From: Microbacterium sp. LWH11-1.2
Lineage (GTDB): Bacteria; Actinomycetota; Actinomycetes; Actinomycetales; Microbacteriaceae
Assembly: GCF_038397745.1 (NCBI RefSeq)
Contig: NZ_CP151636.1
Coordinates: 1,426,001 to 1,490,000, forward strand
Reading direction: 5' to 3'
Length of the DNA stretch: 64,000 nt
Below the pieces are notes generated by a model. That model saw only the letters and a program-made list of their open reading frames with translations, did no database searches and had not been told where the DNA came from. Made by a program: the position numbers and the translations under genes. Each line of letters opens with the position of its first letter. Within the stretch, counting starts at the first letter, position 1. Below are positions 8,900-17,250 of this stretch, one piece after another.

Positions 8900-9672
8900 A
8901 GGTGCAGCCCGCATTCGGTCTTGGACAGGCCGGCCCAGCGGCCGGATCGAGGGTCTTCGCCGGCGGCGACGGGCTTCGTGCACGGTGCGCAGCCGATCGA
9001 GGGGTAGCCGTTCGCGATCAGCGGGTTCACCGGCACCTCGTTGACGGTCGCGTAGTCGATGAGGTCGTCGAAGCTCCAGGCGGCGACCGGGTTCACCTTG
9101 ACCAGTCCGTTGCGCTCGTCCCACACGATCAGCGGAGTCTCGGCGCGGGTGGGCGCCTCCTCACGACGCACGCCGGTGAACCACAGCTCGTAGTCGCCGA
9201 GCGCGCGCTGCAGCGGCTCGACCTTGCGCAGCGCGCAGCACAGGCCCGGGTCGCGGGCGAAGAGGTCCTCGCCGTGGGCGGCATCCTGCTCGCGCACCGA
9301 CTGCACGGGCTTGACGTCGACGATGCGCACGTCGAGCTCTCGCTCGACCTCGTTGCGCGTGACGGTCGTCTCGGCGAAGTGGTAGCCGGTGTCGAGGAAC
9401 AGCACGTCGACGCCGGGGAGGCTCTGCGCGACCAGGTGCGGCAGCGCGGCATCCGCCATCGAGCAGGCGACGGTGGCCTGGCTGACGGCGAAGTTCTCGG
9501 CGACCCAGGCGACGACCTCGGCGGGGCTCGCCTCATCGGCCTGACGGCTGCGAAGCTCGACCGCGCCGCGCTCGGCGAGGGCGCGCAGCTCGTCCGCCGA
9601 GCGGCGGGCCGGACGTATGACGACCTGCTGGCCCTTCGACCGGCTCAGGGACCCAGCCTCGATAGGGCTCAT
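8896..9672 (-). CDS. cysH: Adenosine 5'-phosphosulfate (APS) reductase, 4Fe-4S type
   Basis: A protein of 258 residues that reduces APS to sulfite with electrons from thioredoxin or a similar thiol donor. Seen: the paired cysteines Cys145-Cys146 and the later Cys228/Cys231 that hold the 4Fe-4S cluster of APS-specific enzymes, and the C-terminal KTECGLHL with catalytic Cys254. The cluster motif argues for APS rather than PAPS as substrate, and this agrees with the lack of an APS kinase nearby. The N-terminal GSLSRSKG (7-14) is repeat-derived. It overlaps the sulfite reductase stop and the cysD start by 4 bases each. Confidence 0.95.
   Translation of the reverse strand: MSPIEAGSLSRSKGQQVVIRPARRSADELRALAERGAVELRSRQADEASPAEVVAWVAENFAVSQATVACSMADAALPHLVAQSLPGVDVLFLDTGYHFAETTVTRNEVERELDVRIVDVKPVQSVREQDAAHGEDLFARDPGLCCALRKVEPLQRALGDYELWFTGVRREEAPTRAETPLIVWDERNGLVKVNPVAAWSFDDLIDYATVNEVPVNPLIANGYPSIGCAPCTKPVAAGEDPRSGRWAGLSKTECGLHL
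9632..9655 (-). repeat. Intragenic interspersed repeat, copy at the cysH start
   Basis: Plus-strand core TTCGACCGGCTCAGGGACCC. It is translated as GSLSRSKG in residues 7-14 of CysH. Confidence 0.8.
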
Positions 9673-11387
9673 TGCAGCGCCTCCTCGTCGGCGCGGTGCG
9701 CCCAGACGGCGAAGGTCTCGTCGACCTCCCGGTCGGCGAGGTAGCGGCGGATCACCCGCTCGGCGTAGTCGGCGATGCCGTCGGCGGCCACCTTCAGGCC
9801 GCGGACGGTGCGGCCGAGGCCGGCCTCCTCGCGGTCGACGTTCGCGAGGCCGCCGCCGAGGTGCACCTGATAGCCGGGCACCTGCTCGCCGTCGATCGAC
9901 ACGAGCTGGCCCTTCAGCCCGATGTCCGCGATCTGGATGCGGGCGCACGAGTTCGGGCATCCGTTCACGTGGAGGGTGATCGGGCGGCCGATCTCGGGCT
10001 CGAGCTCGCCGAGACGCCGCTCGAGCTGCGTGATCGCCTCGGCGGCGTTGGCCTTCGTCTCGACGATCGCGAGCTTGCAGTACTCGATGCCCGTGCAGGC
10101 GATCGTGCCGCGCCGGAACAGGCTGGGACGGGCGGACAGGCCGATCGCATCGAGGCCGGCGATGAGGCTCTCGACCTCGGGCTCCGGCACGTCGAGCACG
10201 ATGAGCTTCTGGTGCGGGGTGGTGCGGACGCGCTGCGACCCGTGCACCTCCACGAGATCGGCGAGAGCCGTGAGCGTCGAGCCGGACACGCGTCCGACGA
10301 GAGGGGCAGCGCCGACGAAGAATCTGCCGTCCTTCTGCGCGTGCACACCGACATGGTCGCCGAGGCTCGTGGGCTTGGGGGCTGCGGGGCCGTCGGGGAG
10401 AGGCGTGTCGAGATACTCGGTCTCGAGCACCTCGCGGAAGCGCTCCACGCCCCAGTCGGCGAGGAGGAACTTCAGGCGGGCCTTGTTGCGGAGACGGCGA
10501 TAGCCGTAGTCGCGGAAGATCTGCGTGACCCCGTGCCACACGTCGGCGACCCGGTCGGGCGCCACGAAGACGCCGAGGCGCTCGCCGAGACGCGGAACCA
10601 CCGAGAGCGCGCCGCCGACCCACAGGTCGTATCCGATCCCGAGCTCGGGATGCTCGACGGCGACGAAGGCGCAGTCGTTGATCTCGTGGACGACATCCTG
10701 GCTGGGGTGACCGGTGATGGCCGTCTTGAACTTGCGCGGGAGATTCGCGAGCGTCGCGTCGCCGATGAAGCGCTCCGCGATCTCCTGGATCTGCGGAGTC
10801 GGGTCGATGATCTCGTCGGCGGCGATTCCGGCCACGGGCGACCCGAGGATGACCCGCGGCACATCGCCGCAGGCCTCCGTGGTGCTGAGTCCGACCTCTT
10901 CCAGGCGCCGCCAGATCTCCGGGACGTCTTCGACCTGCACCCAGTGCAGCTGCACGTTCTGGCGATCGGTGAGGTCGGCGGAGTCGCGGGCGAACTCGGT
11001 CGAGATCTCGCCGATCACCCGGAGCTGCTGCGTGGTCAGCTGACCGCCGTCGATGCGCACGCGCAGCATGAAGTACTCGTCCTCGAGCTCGTGCGGCTCG
11101 AGCTGGGCGGTGCGGCCGCCGTCGATGCCCGGCTTGCGCTGGGTGTACAGCCCCCACCAGCGGAAGCGTCCGTGCAGGTCGGTCGGATCGATCGATGCGA
11201 ATCCGCCCTTCGCGTAGATCGTCTCGATGCGCTCCCGAACGTTGAGCCCGTCGTCCGCGAGCTTGAACTCCTCGTTCGCGTTCAGGGGTTCGCGGCCGTC
11301 GACCGCCCACTGTCCGTGCGGCTTGGTCGGCGTCCGCGTGGTGCGCGTGCGGGCACCACGGATCGGCGTCGGCTGCTCGATGGTCAT
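9669..11387 (-). CDS. sir: Ferredoxin-dependent sulfite reductase (siroheme/4Fe-4S)
   Basis: A protein of 572 residues that reduces sulfite to sulfide by six electrons. Seen: two nitrite/sulfite reductase ferredoxin-like half domains and the siroheme-4Fe-4S site with Cys431, Cys437, Cys477 and Cys481 (patterns CTGIEYC and NGCPNSC). Nitrite reductases share this fold, but the flanking cysH and cysDN genes favour sulfite. The ATG at 11387 is preferred over an upstream in-frame ATG because a GGGAG ribosome site lies 8 bases ahead of it. The electrons probably come from the FdxA/FprA pair at the end of the operon. Confidence 0.93.
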   Translation of the reverse strand: MTIEQPTPIRGARTRTTRTPTKPHGQWAVDGREPLNANEEFKLADDGLNVRERIETIYAKGGFASIDPTDLHGRFRWWGLYTQRKPGIDGGRTAQLEPHELEDEYFMLRVRIDGGQLTTQQLRVIGEISTEFARDSADLTDRQNVQLHWVQVEDVPEIWRRLEEVGLSTTEACGDVPRVILGSPVAGIAADEIIDPTPQIQEIAERFIGDATLANLPRKFKTAITGHPSQDVVHEINDCAFVAVEHPELGIGYDLWVGGALSVVPRLGERLGVFVAPDRVADVWHGVTQIFRDYGYRRLRNKARLKFLLADWGVERFREVLETEYLDTPLPDGPAAPKPTSLGDHVGVHAQKDGRFFVGAAPLVGRVSGSTLTALADLVEVHGSQRVRTTPHQKLIVLDVPEPEVESLIAGLDAIGLSARPSLFRRGTIACTGIEYCKLAIVETKANAAEAITQLERRLGELEPEIGRPITLHVNGCPNSCARIQIADIGLKGQLVSIDGEQVPGYQVHLGGGLANVDREEAGLGRTVRGLKVAADGIADYAERVIRRYLADREVDETFAVWAHRADEEALQ

Positions 11388-11503
11388 GACCTGCTCCCTG
11401 GGATGGCTTCGCATCAAGGTAGGAGCTTGGACTCGGTGCAAGAACCTCGATGACACGGGGCGTCAGGGGGCGTCACAGAGAGACATACGGTCGCCGGAAT
11501 ATT

Positions 11504-11522
11504 GACAGACGGCCCGTCCGTC
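11504..11522 (-). terminator. Candidate hairpin terminator after the sirohydrochlorin chelatase gene
   Basis: An inverted repeat (plus strand GACAGACGGCCCGTCCGTC) starts 5 bases past the 11527 stop and is followed on the minus strand by AATATT. The stem has 7-9 pairs with one G-U. Termination may be partial, and sulfite reductase may have its own promoter in 11388-11503; I could not pick a convincing one. Confidence 0.45.
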
Positions 11523-11526
11523 GGGA

Positions 11527-12201
11527 TCAGCCGATCTGCGGGACGGTCTCCTCGAAGCGCGAGACCACGATGTCGATCAGCGGCTCGGGCACAGCGCCGC
11601 CGTCGAGCAGGGGCAGCGTGAGCACGCGTCCGGCCGCCTGCCGCTCCGCGAGGTCGAAGAAGTAGCCGCGAGCCAGGAGGTAGGTCGAGACGACGGCGTC
11701 CGGATGCGCCGCGAGTGCCGTCGGCAGATCGGGCTCGCGCGCGGCGAGGTACGCGAGCTCCACGCGGCGGCCGAGATGCTCGCGCAGGACGGCGGCCATG
11801 CCCTCGGCATCCGTCAGCGACCGCGGATCACGCGACCCCGCGACCGCGAGGATCACCGGGAGAGCGGATGCCGCGGGCATCCGCTCCGCGAGCACGGCGG
11901 CGAGCCGGGGGTCGGGGCCCAGAGGCGCCGCCACCACGGCATCCGCCCGGTCGGCGACCATCCCGTGCAGGTCGTGATGCACGTGGAATCCGCTCGACAG
12001 CAGCAGGGGGACGACCACGACGGGGCCGTCGATCGCCGCGAGGGCGTCGACGGCGTCGGGCTCCTGCACGTCGACGAAGGCGGCACGCACCTCGACGTCG
12101 GGGAGCCGGGCTGCGACCGCCTCGACGAGGTCGGCGATCGCGCGCGCCCCGGCGGCGTCGGACGTGCCGTGCGAGACGGCGAGCAGGGTGGGTCGAGCCA
12201 T
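11527..12201 (-). CDS. Sirohydrochlorin chelatase, CbiX/SirB family
   Basis: A protein of 224 residues, probably the ferrochelatase that puts iron into sirohydrochlorin to make siroheme for the sulfite reductase next to it. Seen: two related CbiX half domains. The first opens with LLAVSHGTSD, whose histidine is a metal ligand in the family, and also contains LLSSGFHVHHDL. The second opens near residue 118 with VILAVAGSRDP, where the ligand histidine is absent. It lies 139 bases upstream of sulfite reductase on the same strand, separated by a possible hairpin. Cobalt insertion (CbiX activity) cannot be excluded from sequence, but no cobalamin genes are nearby. Confidence 0.88.
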   Translation of the reverse strand: MARPTLLAVSHGTSDAAGARAIADLVEAVAARLPDVEVRAAFVDVQEPDAVDALAAIDGPVVVVPLLLSSGFHVHHDLHGMVADRADAVVAAPLGPDPRLAAVLAERMPAASALPVILAVAGSRDPRSLTDAEGMAAVLREHLGRRVELAYLAAREPDLPTALAAHPDAVVSTYLLARGYFFDLAERQAAGRVLTLPLLDGGAVPEPLIDIVVSRFEETVPQIG

Positions 12202-12265
12202 GCGGTCAGCCTAGGAGGTGCGTATGACGGAGATGTGTCGCGATTGTTAGCTTCTGTTGTATCGC

Positions 12266-12294
12266 TTGGCCGCCCCGCTCCGCGCCCCTACCGT
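12266..12294 (+). promoter_or_regulatory. Candidate promoter of the polysaccharide-lyase-like gene (leaderless)
   Basis: TTGGCC (12266-12271), 17 bases, then TACCGT (12289-12294). The -10 box ends 7 bases before the ATG at 12302, so the transcript would start at or next to the start codon, as in many actinobacterial leaderless genes. Confidence 0.5.
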
Positions 12295-12301
12295 GTCGGG
12301 G

Positions 12302-13195
12302 ATGACGAACGACGATGTTTCTCAGACCCACCGGACCGCCCTCGGACGCCTCCTGCTCGATCGGCGCACGCTGCTCCGCGCCTCCGGCGCCGCGGCACTG
12401 GCCACGACCTTCGCGGTCGCCGGACGCCCGGCATCCGCCAGCGCCGCCTGCGAGGCGCTCGTCCATCAGGACGGATTCGCCACTCCCTCCGCCGGCAACT
12501 GGACCGCGCGCATCTTCGACGGCGCCAGCAGTCCGGTCGGCGCCGGTGACGTCTGGGGCGACCAGACGCTCTTCCCGCCCGCGCGCTACGCGATCGTGCC
12601 CGATCCGGCAGGCTCAGGGCAGCCGGTGATGCGCTTCACGGTGCCGGCCGACCAGGTCTCGTATCGGGCCGAGATCGCGCGCCGCCAGTTCACCCTCGGC
12701 CGGTACCGCTACGGAGTCTCGCACTACATCCCGACCGACTACGTGCCCTTCCGGTACGGCACGATCCTCGCGCAGTGGCACGGCTACACGCTGCCCGACG
12801 GCCGGGCGACGAACCCGCCGCTCGCGCTCCTGCTCAACGGCACCCCGACGCCCGTGTGGGAGCTGCACGTCTACCGGCTCCAGCCCGACCTCACGACGCA
12901 GCTGACCAGGCATACGCTCCCGGTGCCGGTGCAGTACGGCCGCTGGAACGACTGGACCGTGGACATCACCTGGTCGACGCCCTCCACTCCCGGCCGCGTG
13001 ATCGTCACCCACGGCGGAACGACGGTGCTCGACATCTCCGGCGACAACAACTACCACCAGCAGTGGCCGCCGTACTTCCAGACCGGCATCTACCGGTCCT
13101 CGTGGCGCACCGGAGGGTATCCGGCGCAGCCCGACCTGCAGATCTACCACCGGGGCATCACCGTGCACGACCTCACGGGGTGCGCCGCCGGGTGA
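12302..13195 (+). CDS. Secreted polysaccharide-lyase-like protein (Tat signal)
   Basis: A protein of 297 residues exported by the Tat route. The signal has DRRTLLRASGAAALATTFAVAG and ends near AS-A at about residue 49. The rest looks like a concanavalin-type jelly roll of the polysaccharide lyase (heparin-lyase-like) group: VSYRAEIARRQF, RYRYGVSHYIPTDY, ILAQWHGY and QTGIYRSSW are typical strands. Fitting substrates are acidic glycans, but specificity cannot be told. The ATG at 12302 is chosen because it gives a proper Tat leader and sits right after a promoter. The gene stands alone between the sulfur operon and the monooxygenase. Confidence 0.75.
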   Translation: MTNDDVSQTHRTALGRLLLDRRTLLRASGAAALATTFAVAGRPASASAACEALVHQDGFATPSAGNWTARIFDGASSPVGAGDVWGDQTLFPPARYAIVPDPAGSGQPVMRFTVPADQVSYRAEIARRQFTLGRYRYGVSHYIPTDYVPFRYGTILAQWHGYTLPDGRATNPPLALLLNGTPTPVWELHVYRLQPDLTTQLTRHTLPVPVQYGRWNDWTVDITWSTPSTPGRVIVTHGGTTVLDISGDNNYHQQWPPYFQTGIYRSSWRTGGYPAQPDLQIYHRGITVHDLTGCAAG

Positions 13196-13270
13196 CGTTC
13201 CGCGTCCCCCGTCTCGCCGCGAGGATGCCGACTTCACTAGGGTTCTGCGAGGGCCGAGGAAGGAGGCGCG

Positions 13271-14638
13271 ATGACCAAGCAGCTCATCGTCAACCTGTTC
13301 GAGATGGCGACGCCGGGGCACATCACCCATGGGCTGTGGCGTCAGCCGGACAACCAGCGCGAGCGCTACGCCGACATCTCCTACTGGACCGAGCTGGCGC
13401 AGGTCGCCGAGGCGGCCGGTTTCGACGCGATCTTCCTGGCCGACGTCGTGGGTGCGTACGACGTCTACGACGACAGCTTCGAGCCCGCGCTCGAGCGCGG
13501 GCTGCAGATCCCCAACATCGATCCGCTGCTGCTCGTCGCCGCGATGGCGGCCGTCACCGAGCACATCGGCTTCGGCGTGACCTTCTCGACGACCTACGAG
13601 CCGCCGTTCGCCTTCGCGCGGCGCATGGCGACGCTCGATCACCTGACCCGCGGGCGGGTGGGATGGAACATCGTCACCTCGTACCTGCCGAACGCGGCGC
13701 GCAACTTCGGTCTCGACGATCAGATCCCGCACGACACCCGATACGAGATCGCGGCGGAGTACATCGACGTCCTCTACAAGCTGTGGGAGGGCTCGTGGGA
13801 CGACGACGCGGTCGTCGCCGACAAGGACGGCGGAACGTACAGCCGCGCCGGCGCCGTGCGCGCGATCGATCATGTCGGCACGCACTTCCGCGTCGCCGGG
13901 CCTCACCTGTCCGAGCCGTCGCGGCAGCGTGTTCCGCTGCTGTTCCAGGCGTCGGCGTCGAAGGCCGGCATCGCGTTCGCCGCGCAGCACGCGGAGGTGC
14001 TGTTCACGGCCGACCGTCCGCCCGGAGCGCTCGAGCGCAACATCGCCGCGATCCGCGACGAGAGCGTGCGCCACGGTCGGCGGCCGGAGGACACGCGGTA
14101 CGTCGTGATGGCCACCGTCATCGTCGCGCCCACCGAGGAGGAGGCGCGGGCGAAGTACGAGGAGTACCGGTCGTTCCGCGACCCCGAGGGAGCGTTCATC
14201 CACATGAGCGTGCCGTTCCATCCCCTGCAGCATCCGGCCGACATCACGGTGCGTGAGGCGCTGGAGCGCGAGGGGCGGCAGGACGTGGTCGACGCGGGCG
14301 CGCTCCCGCTGCATCTGACCGTCGGCCAGTTCGCGGGAGCGGTCGACGAGGCGTGGGATTCGCGCTTCCTCGCGGTCGGCAGTCCTGAGCAGGTGGCCGA
14401 CACGATCGAGCGGTGGCTCGACGCCGACGGCATCGACGGGATCAACCTGCGCCAGTACCACTCGTTCGACACGGCCAGGGACTTCGGTGAGCTCGTGGTT
14501 CCGGAGCTGCGTCGGCGGGGACGGATGCGCGAGGCGTACGTGCCGGGGGAGATACTGCGCGAGCGGATCTTCGGCGAGGGGCCGCGCCTCCCGGAACGGC
14601 ATCCCGCTGCGCGGTATCGCGGGGGTGCGAACCTCTAG
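13271..14638 (+). CDS. LLM-class FMN-dependent monooxygenase, DszA/NtaA type
   Basis: A protein of 455 residues in the NtaA/SnaA/DszA family, which oxidises sulfones, chelators or similar compounds with FMNH2 from a separate reductase. Seen: RYADISYWTELAQVAEAAGFDAIFLADVVG at the N-terminus, GWNIVTSYLPNAARNFG and a C-terminal VGSPEQVADTIERW typical of the family. A strong ribosome site (GGAAGGAGG) lies 5 bases before the ATG. Being beside a sulfur operon, it may release sulfite from an organosulfur compound (inference). No flavin reductase gene is adjacent. Confidence 0.85.
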   Translation: MTKQLIVNLFEMATPGHITHGLWRQPDNQRERYADISYWTELAQVAEAAGFDAIFLADVVGAYDVYDDSFEPALERGLQIPNIDPLLLVAAMAAVTEHIGFGVTFSTTYEPPFAFARRMATLDHLTRGRVGWNIVTSYLPNAARNFGLDDQIPHDTRYEIAAEYIDVLYKLWEGSWDDDAVVADKDGGTYSRAGAVRAIDHVGTHFRVAGPHLSEPSRQRVPLLFQASASKAGIAFAAQHAEVLFTADRPPGALERNIAAIRDESVRHGRRPEDTRYVVMATVIVAPTEEEARAKYEEYRSFRDPEGAFIHMSVPFHPLQHPADITVREALEREGRQDVVDAGALPLHLTVGQFAGAVDEAWDSRFLAVGSPEQVADTIERWLDADGIDGINLRQYHSFDTARDFGELVVPELRRRGRMREAYVPGEILRERIFGEGPRLPERHPAARYRGGANL

Positions 14639-14647
14639 ACTCGGGCC

Positions 14648-15067
14648 ATGCGGCTCCGTGCCATCGATCTGGTCGACGTCCTCGTGTATCTGGTCGTCCT
14701 CGGCACCTTCACTCAACTGTTCCCGGCGGTGATCTCCGAGAGCTTCCTGCTGTCGCTGCTGACGGCGGTCCTGCTGAAGGTCGTGCTCGAGGCCGTCGTG
14801 TGGGTGAAGACGAAGGCGCTCGCGCGCATCCGCTCCGAGGGCAGCGGCGCGAGACGGGCGGTCGGCGTGGTCGTGCTGCTGCTCGTGATGCCGGGCAGCA
14901 AATTCCTCGTGCTGGAGCTGGTCGACCTGGTGTTCGGCGACGCCGTGTATCTCGGCGGGTTCTTCCTTGTCACGCTGCTCATCGTCGTGCTCATGCTGGC
15001 GCGCGGGGGTGTGCGGCGGCTGCTGGTGCGGCCGGCGTCTGCCGAGGTGACGGCGTCGGACTCGTGA
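14648..15067 (+). CDS. Small integral membrane protein of unknown function
   Basis: A protein of 139 residues with about four hydrophobic stretches (near residues 10-30, 33-50, 70-90 and 99-117) separated by a basic loop KTKALARIRSEGSGARR. I do not recognise the family. It starts 9 bases after the monooxygenase stop, so it may be cotranscribed with it, although no clear ribosome site was seen. It is probably real because the length, the hydrophobic pattern and the fit between neighbours are good. Confidence 0.65.
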   Translation: MRLRAIDLVDVLVYLVVLGTFTQLFPAVISESFLLSLLTAVLLKVVLEAVVWVKTKALARIRSEGSGARRAVGVVVLLLVMPGSKFLVLELVDLVFGDAVYLGGFFLVTLLIVVLMLARGGVRRLLVRPASAEVTASDS

Positions 15068-15103
15068 TTCGCGACTGTATTCCGGAATGCCGGTTTATGC
15101 GCC

Positions 15104-15143
15104 TGAACAGGGGATTTGAATGTCGGTGGCCCCTGGTTCACTG
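15104..15143. repeat. Imperfect inverted repeat before the DUF222/HNH gene
   Basis: GAACAGGGG is mirrored by CCCCTGGTTC, with one bulged base and a loop of about 20 bases. It ends 5 bases before the chosen ATG, so it could affect translation. Confidence 0.45.
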
Positions 15144-15148
15144 AAGGT

Positions 15149-16453
15149 ATGACAGCACTGGCGGATGCGACGGCCGAGCAGGTGAAAGCCCTGAGTTCGG
15201 CGACCGACATGCTCGTGGGGCTCGAGCGGACGATCAGCAGTCTGCAGGCCGCGCGCGACGGCGTTCTGGCGATCGGTTCTCGTCTGGCCCTGCAGGTCGC
15301 CGCCGAGCAGGAACACCCCGACTTCGGTGAACTCGCAGCGCGCACGGTCGCTTCCGAGATGGCAGCTGCGCTGCGCGTCAGCGACCGCACCGTGCAGGCG
15401 CGGATGGCGGATGCGGTGTGGCGGGTCGAGCGGTTTCCGCTGGTCTGGGCCGCCCAGGGGTCCGGCCGCATCAGTGCTGCGCACGCCCGAGCGATCTGCG
15501 ATGCCGCCGAGCATCTGGAAGACGCCACGGACCGGGACTCGTACTCCGCCGAGATGGTGGCGTTCGCGGAATCGGAGTCCCCGAACCGGGTCTCCAGGCG
15601 CGGGCGGCGGGTGGCGGAACGATTCCAGCCGCGGTCGATGGATGAGCGGCATGCAGACGCACGGGAGAAGCGTTCCGTGTGGGTGAAGGACACCGGGGAC
15701 GGGATGACGCAGCTCGGGCTGCTCGGCCCCTCCGCGCTCGTGCACGGTGTCTTCGAGCGGCTCACCGCGATGGCCAAGGCCGTCCGGTCCTCGGCATCCG
15801 AGCAGGATCACGATGCTGTGCAGGAACAGTCGGTGCGGGGAGCGGACACGCGGACCTTGAATCAGATCCGTGCCGACATCGCCCTCGACCTCCTCCTCTC
15901 CGGGGCTCCGGCCGGGCACGACACCCCAGACGAACTGCTCGCCGCGATCACAGCCTCGGTCTCCGTCACCGTTCCGGTCACCTCCCTGATGGGTCGCGCG
16001 ACAGCTCCGGCCGAACTGAACGGTCGTACCCCGATGGACCTCGCCACCGCCCGCAGACTCGCCGGCGCAGCATCCGGATGGGATCGCATCCTCACCCACC
16101 CGATCACCGGCGCCCTGCTCTCCGTCGACCGCTACCGACCCAGTGCGGAGCTGAGACGACACCTCAGAGCCCGGGACCAGCGTTGCCGATTCCCCACCTG
16201 TGGCCACGCCGCCACCCACAGCGATATCGACCACCATCACGACGCCGCCCGCGGCGGTGCGACGACGGTGGAGAACCTCGGCCACCTCTGCAGACGACAC
16301 CACGTCCTCAAGCACCACTCGCCATGGCACGTCGAACCCCTCGGCGACGGCACCTACGCCTGGACCAGCCCCACCGGCCGCACCTACATCGACAAACCGC
16401 CGCCCCCGCACACGATCACCTTCACCGACGACGATTCGAGCCCGCCGTTCTGA
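15149..16453 (+). CDS. DUF222 / HNH endonuclease domain protein (13E12 family)
   Basis: A protein of 434 residues with an N-terminal DUF222 region (residues 1 to about 300) and a C-terminal HNH nuclease-like module. Seen in the HNH part: RCRFPTCGHAATHSDIDHHHDAARGG and VENLGHLCRRHHVLKHH, with the zinc-type Cys and His residues in place. This family is present in many copies in actinobacterial genomes, often linked to mobile or hypervariable sites, and its role is not settled. A TTG 33 bases upstream is also open, but the ATG has GAAGG close by and fits better. Confidence 0.82.
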   Translation: MTALADATAEQVKALSSATDMLVGLERTISSLQAARDGVLAIGSRLALQVAAEQEHPDFGELAARTVASEMAAALRVSDRTVQARMADAVWRVERFPLVWAAQGSGRISAAHARAICDAAEHLEDATDRDSYSAEMVAFAESESPNRVSRRGRRVAERFQPRSMDERHADAREKRSVWVKDTGDGMTQLGLLGPSALVHGVFERLTAMAKAVRSSASEQDHDAVQEQSVRGADTRTLNQIRADIALDLLLSGAPAGHDTPDELLAAITASVSVTVPVTSLMGRATAPAELNGRTPMDLATARRLAGAASGWDRILTHPITGALLSVDRYRPSAELRRHLRARDQRCRFPTCGHAATHSDIDHHHDAARGGATTVENLGHLCRRHHVLKHHSPWHVEPLGDGTYAWTSPTGRTYIDKPPPPHTITFTDDDSSPPF

Positions 16454-16468
16454 TTCGACGGCTTCGCG

Positions 16469-17128
16469 CTATTCATCGACCGCGATGAAGTTCTTCGACA
16501 GCATCTCCTGCACGACGGGGCCGACAGGCTCTCCCTCGCACGTGACGGTGACCCACACCGAGTAGTCGGCTTCCACGAAGGCTCGCGCGGCCATGAAGTA
16601 TCCGACCTCGTTGAACGTGTAGCTGAACTGGCGGTGCTCCACGCCGGAGCCCTCGCCTCCGTAGCGCAGGAACTCTCCGTCGGTGAGCCAGCCCTGCCCG
16701 AGGAAATCGCCACCGGACTGATGCTCGATCAGGGCGTCGGTGGCCTCCCTGTCGTCCATGCCGCCCGCGTCACCGAGCACGCCGCCCCGGAACGCGGCCG
16801 TGCAGGAGCCGCTGGCGTTCCGGTACGACCATCGTCCCGGCTGATCGGACGGGAGCGCCGCCCACCCCTCGTCCTCGATCAGCCCGTCGCCCCACCGGAT
16901 GTCCGAATCCGCCGTCAGGGCCGCCCCTGCGGCGAAGGTCACATCCTCCGAAACCGACCCGATCCCCGCATCGGATGTCGGGCTCGTGCCGGATGTCCGG
17001 CTCGGGTCCGTACTCCTCGCCTCGCGCGAGATCGGGGGTGCGGCGCACCCGGTCGCGACGGCCAAGAAGGCAGCCACGGCGATGACGGCAGGGATGCGGA
17101 GGGTGGTGCGATGAATTCGTCGAGTCAT
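16469..17128 (-). CDS. Lipoprotein of unknown function
   Basis: A protein of 219 residues. The signal peptide (RIPAVIAVAAFLAVATGC) ends in a lipobox with Cys at about residue 28. The mature part is acidic, with a Ser/Thr-rich linker, then a compact domain with four cysteines and the closing GPVVQEMLSKNFIAVDE. I do not recognise the family. It faces the DUF222 gene, with 15 bases between the stops, and is divergent from dnaK. The start used gives the best signal peptide. Confidence 0.72.
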   Translation of the reverse strand: MTRRIHRTTLRIPAVIAVAAFLAVATGCAAPPISREARSTDPSRTSGTSPTSDAGIGSVSEDVTFAAGAALTADSDIRWGDGLIEDEGWAALPSDQPGRWSYRNASGSCTAAFRGGVLGDAGGMDDREATDALIEHQSGGDFLGQGWLTDGEFLRYGGEGSGVEHRQFSYTFNEVGYFMAARAFVEADYSVWVTVTCEGEPVGPVVQEMLSKNFIAVDE

Positions 17129-17195
17129 GCTGCGGGAGCCTAGGCAGTCGCCGCATCCGCCGATCCACGCCTGTGGATAACTGCCGACACCCAAA

Positions 17196-17216
17196 CTTGA
17201 GCCTTCTCGTATCAAC
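17196..17216. promoter_or_regulatory. Degenerate HAIR element (HspR site) upstream of the dnaK -35
   Basis: CTTGAGC, 7 bases, then TATCAAC. The left half matches the HAIR consensus CTTGAGT in 6 of 7 positions and the right half in 4 of 7. It ends 5 bases before the -35 box. Confidence 0.5.
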
Positions 17217-17221
17217 TTTGT

Positions 17222-17250
17222 TTGACAGCATCCGCACCTCGGAGTACAGT
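17222..17250 (+). promoter_or_regulatory. dnaK operon promoter
   Basis: TTGACA (17222-17227), 17 bases, then TACAGT (17245-17250). The -35 is perfect and the -10 good for a vegetative sigma factor. The HAIR element covers the end of the -10 and the start point. Confidence 0.85.

Noticed and set aside
8900..9672. PAPS reductase instead of APS reductase for cysH
   Set aside because: The paired cysteines at 145-146 and 228/231 for the 4Fe-4S cluster are typical of APS-specific enzymes, and no APS kinase is present.
12606..12622. A further copy of the interspersed repeat (GGCAGGCTCAGGGCAG) in the lyase gene
   Set aside because: It matches only about 10 bases of the core, too short to claim.
12614..14716. 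A 700-residue open frame on the minus strand opposite the lyase and monooxygenase genes
   Set aside because: It has arginine/alanine-rich, low-complexity sequence typical of antisense frames in high-GC DNA, and it overlaps two well-supported genes in full.
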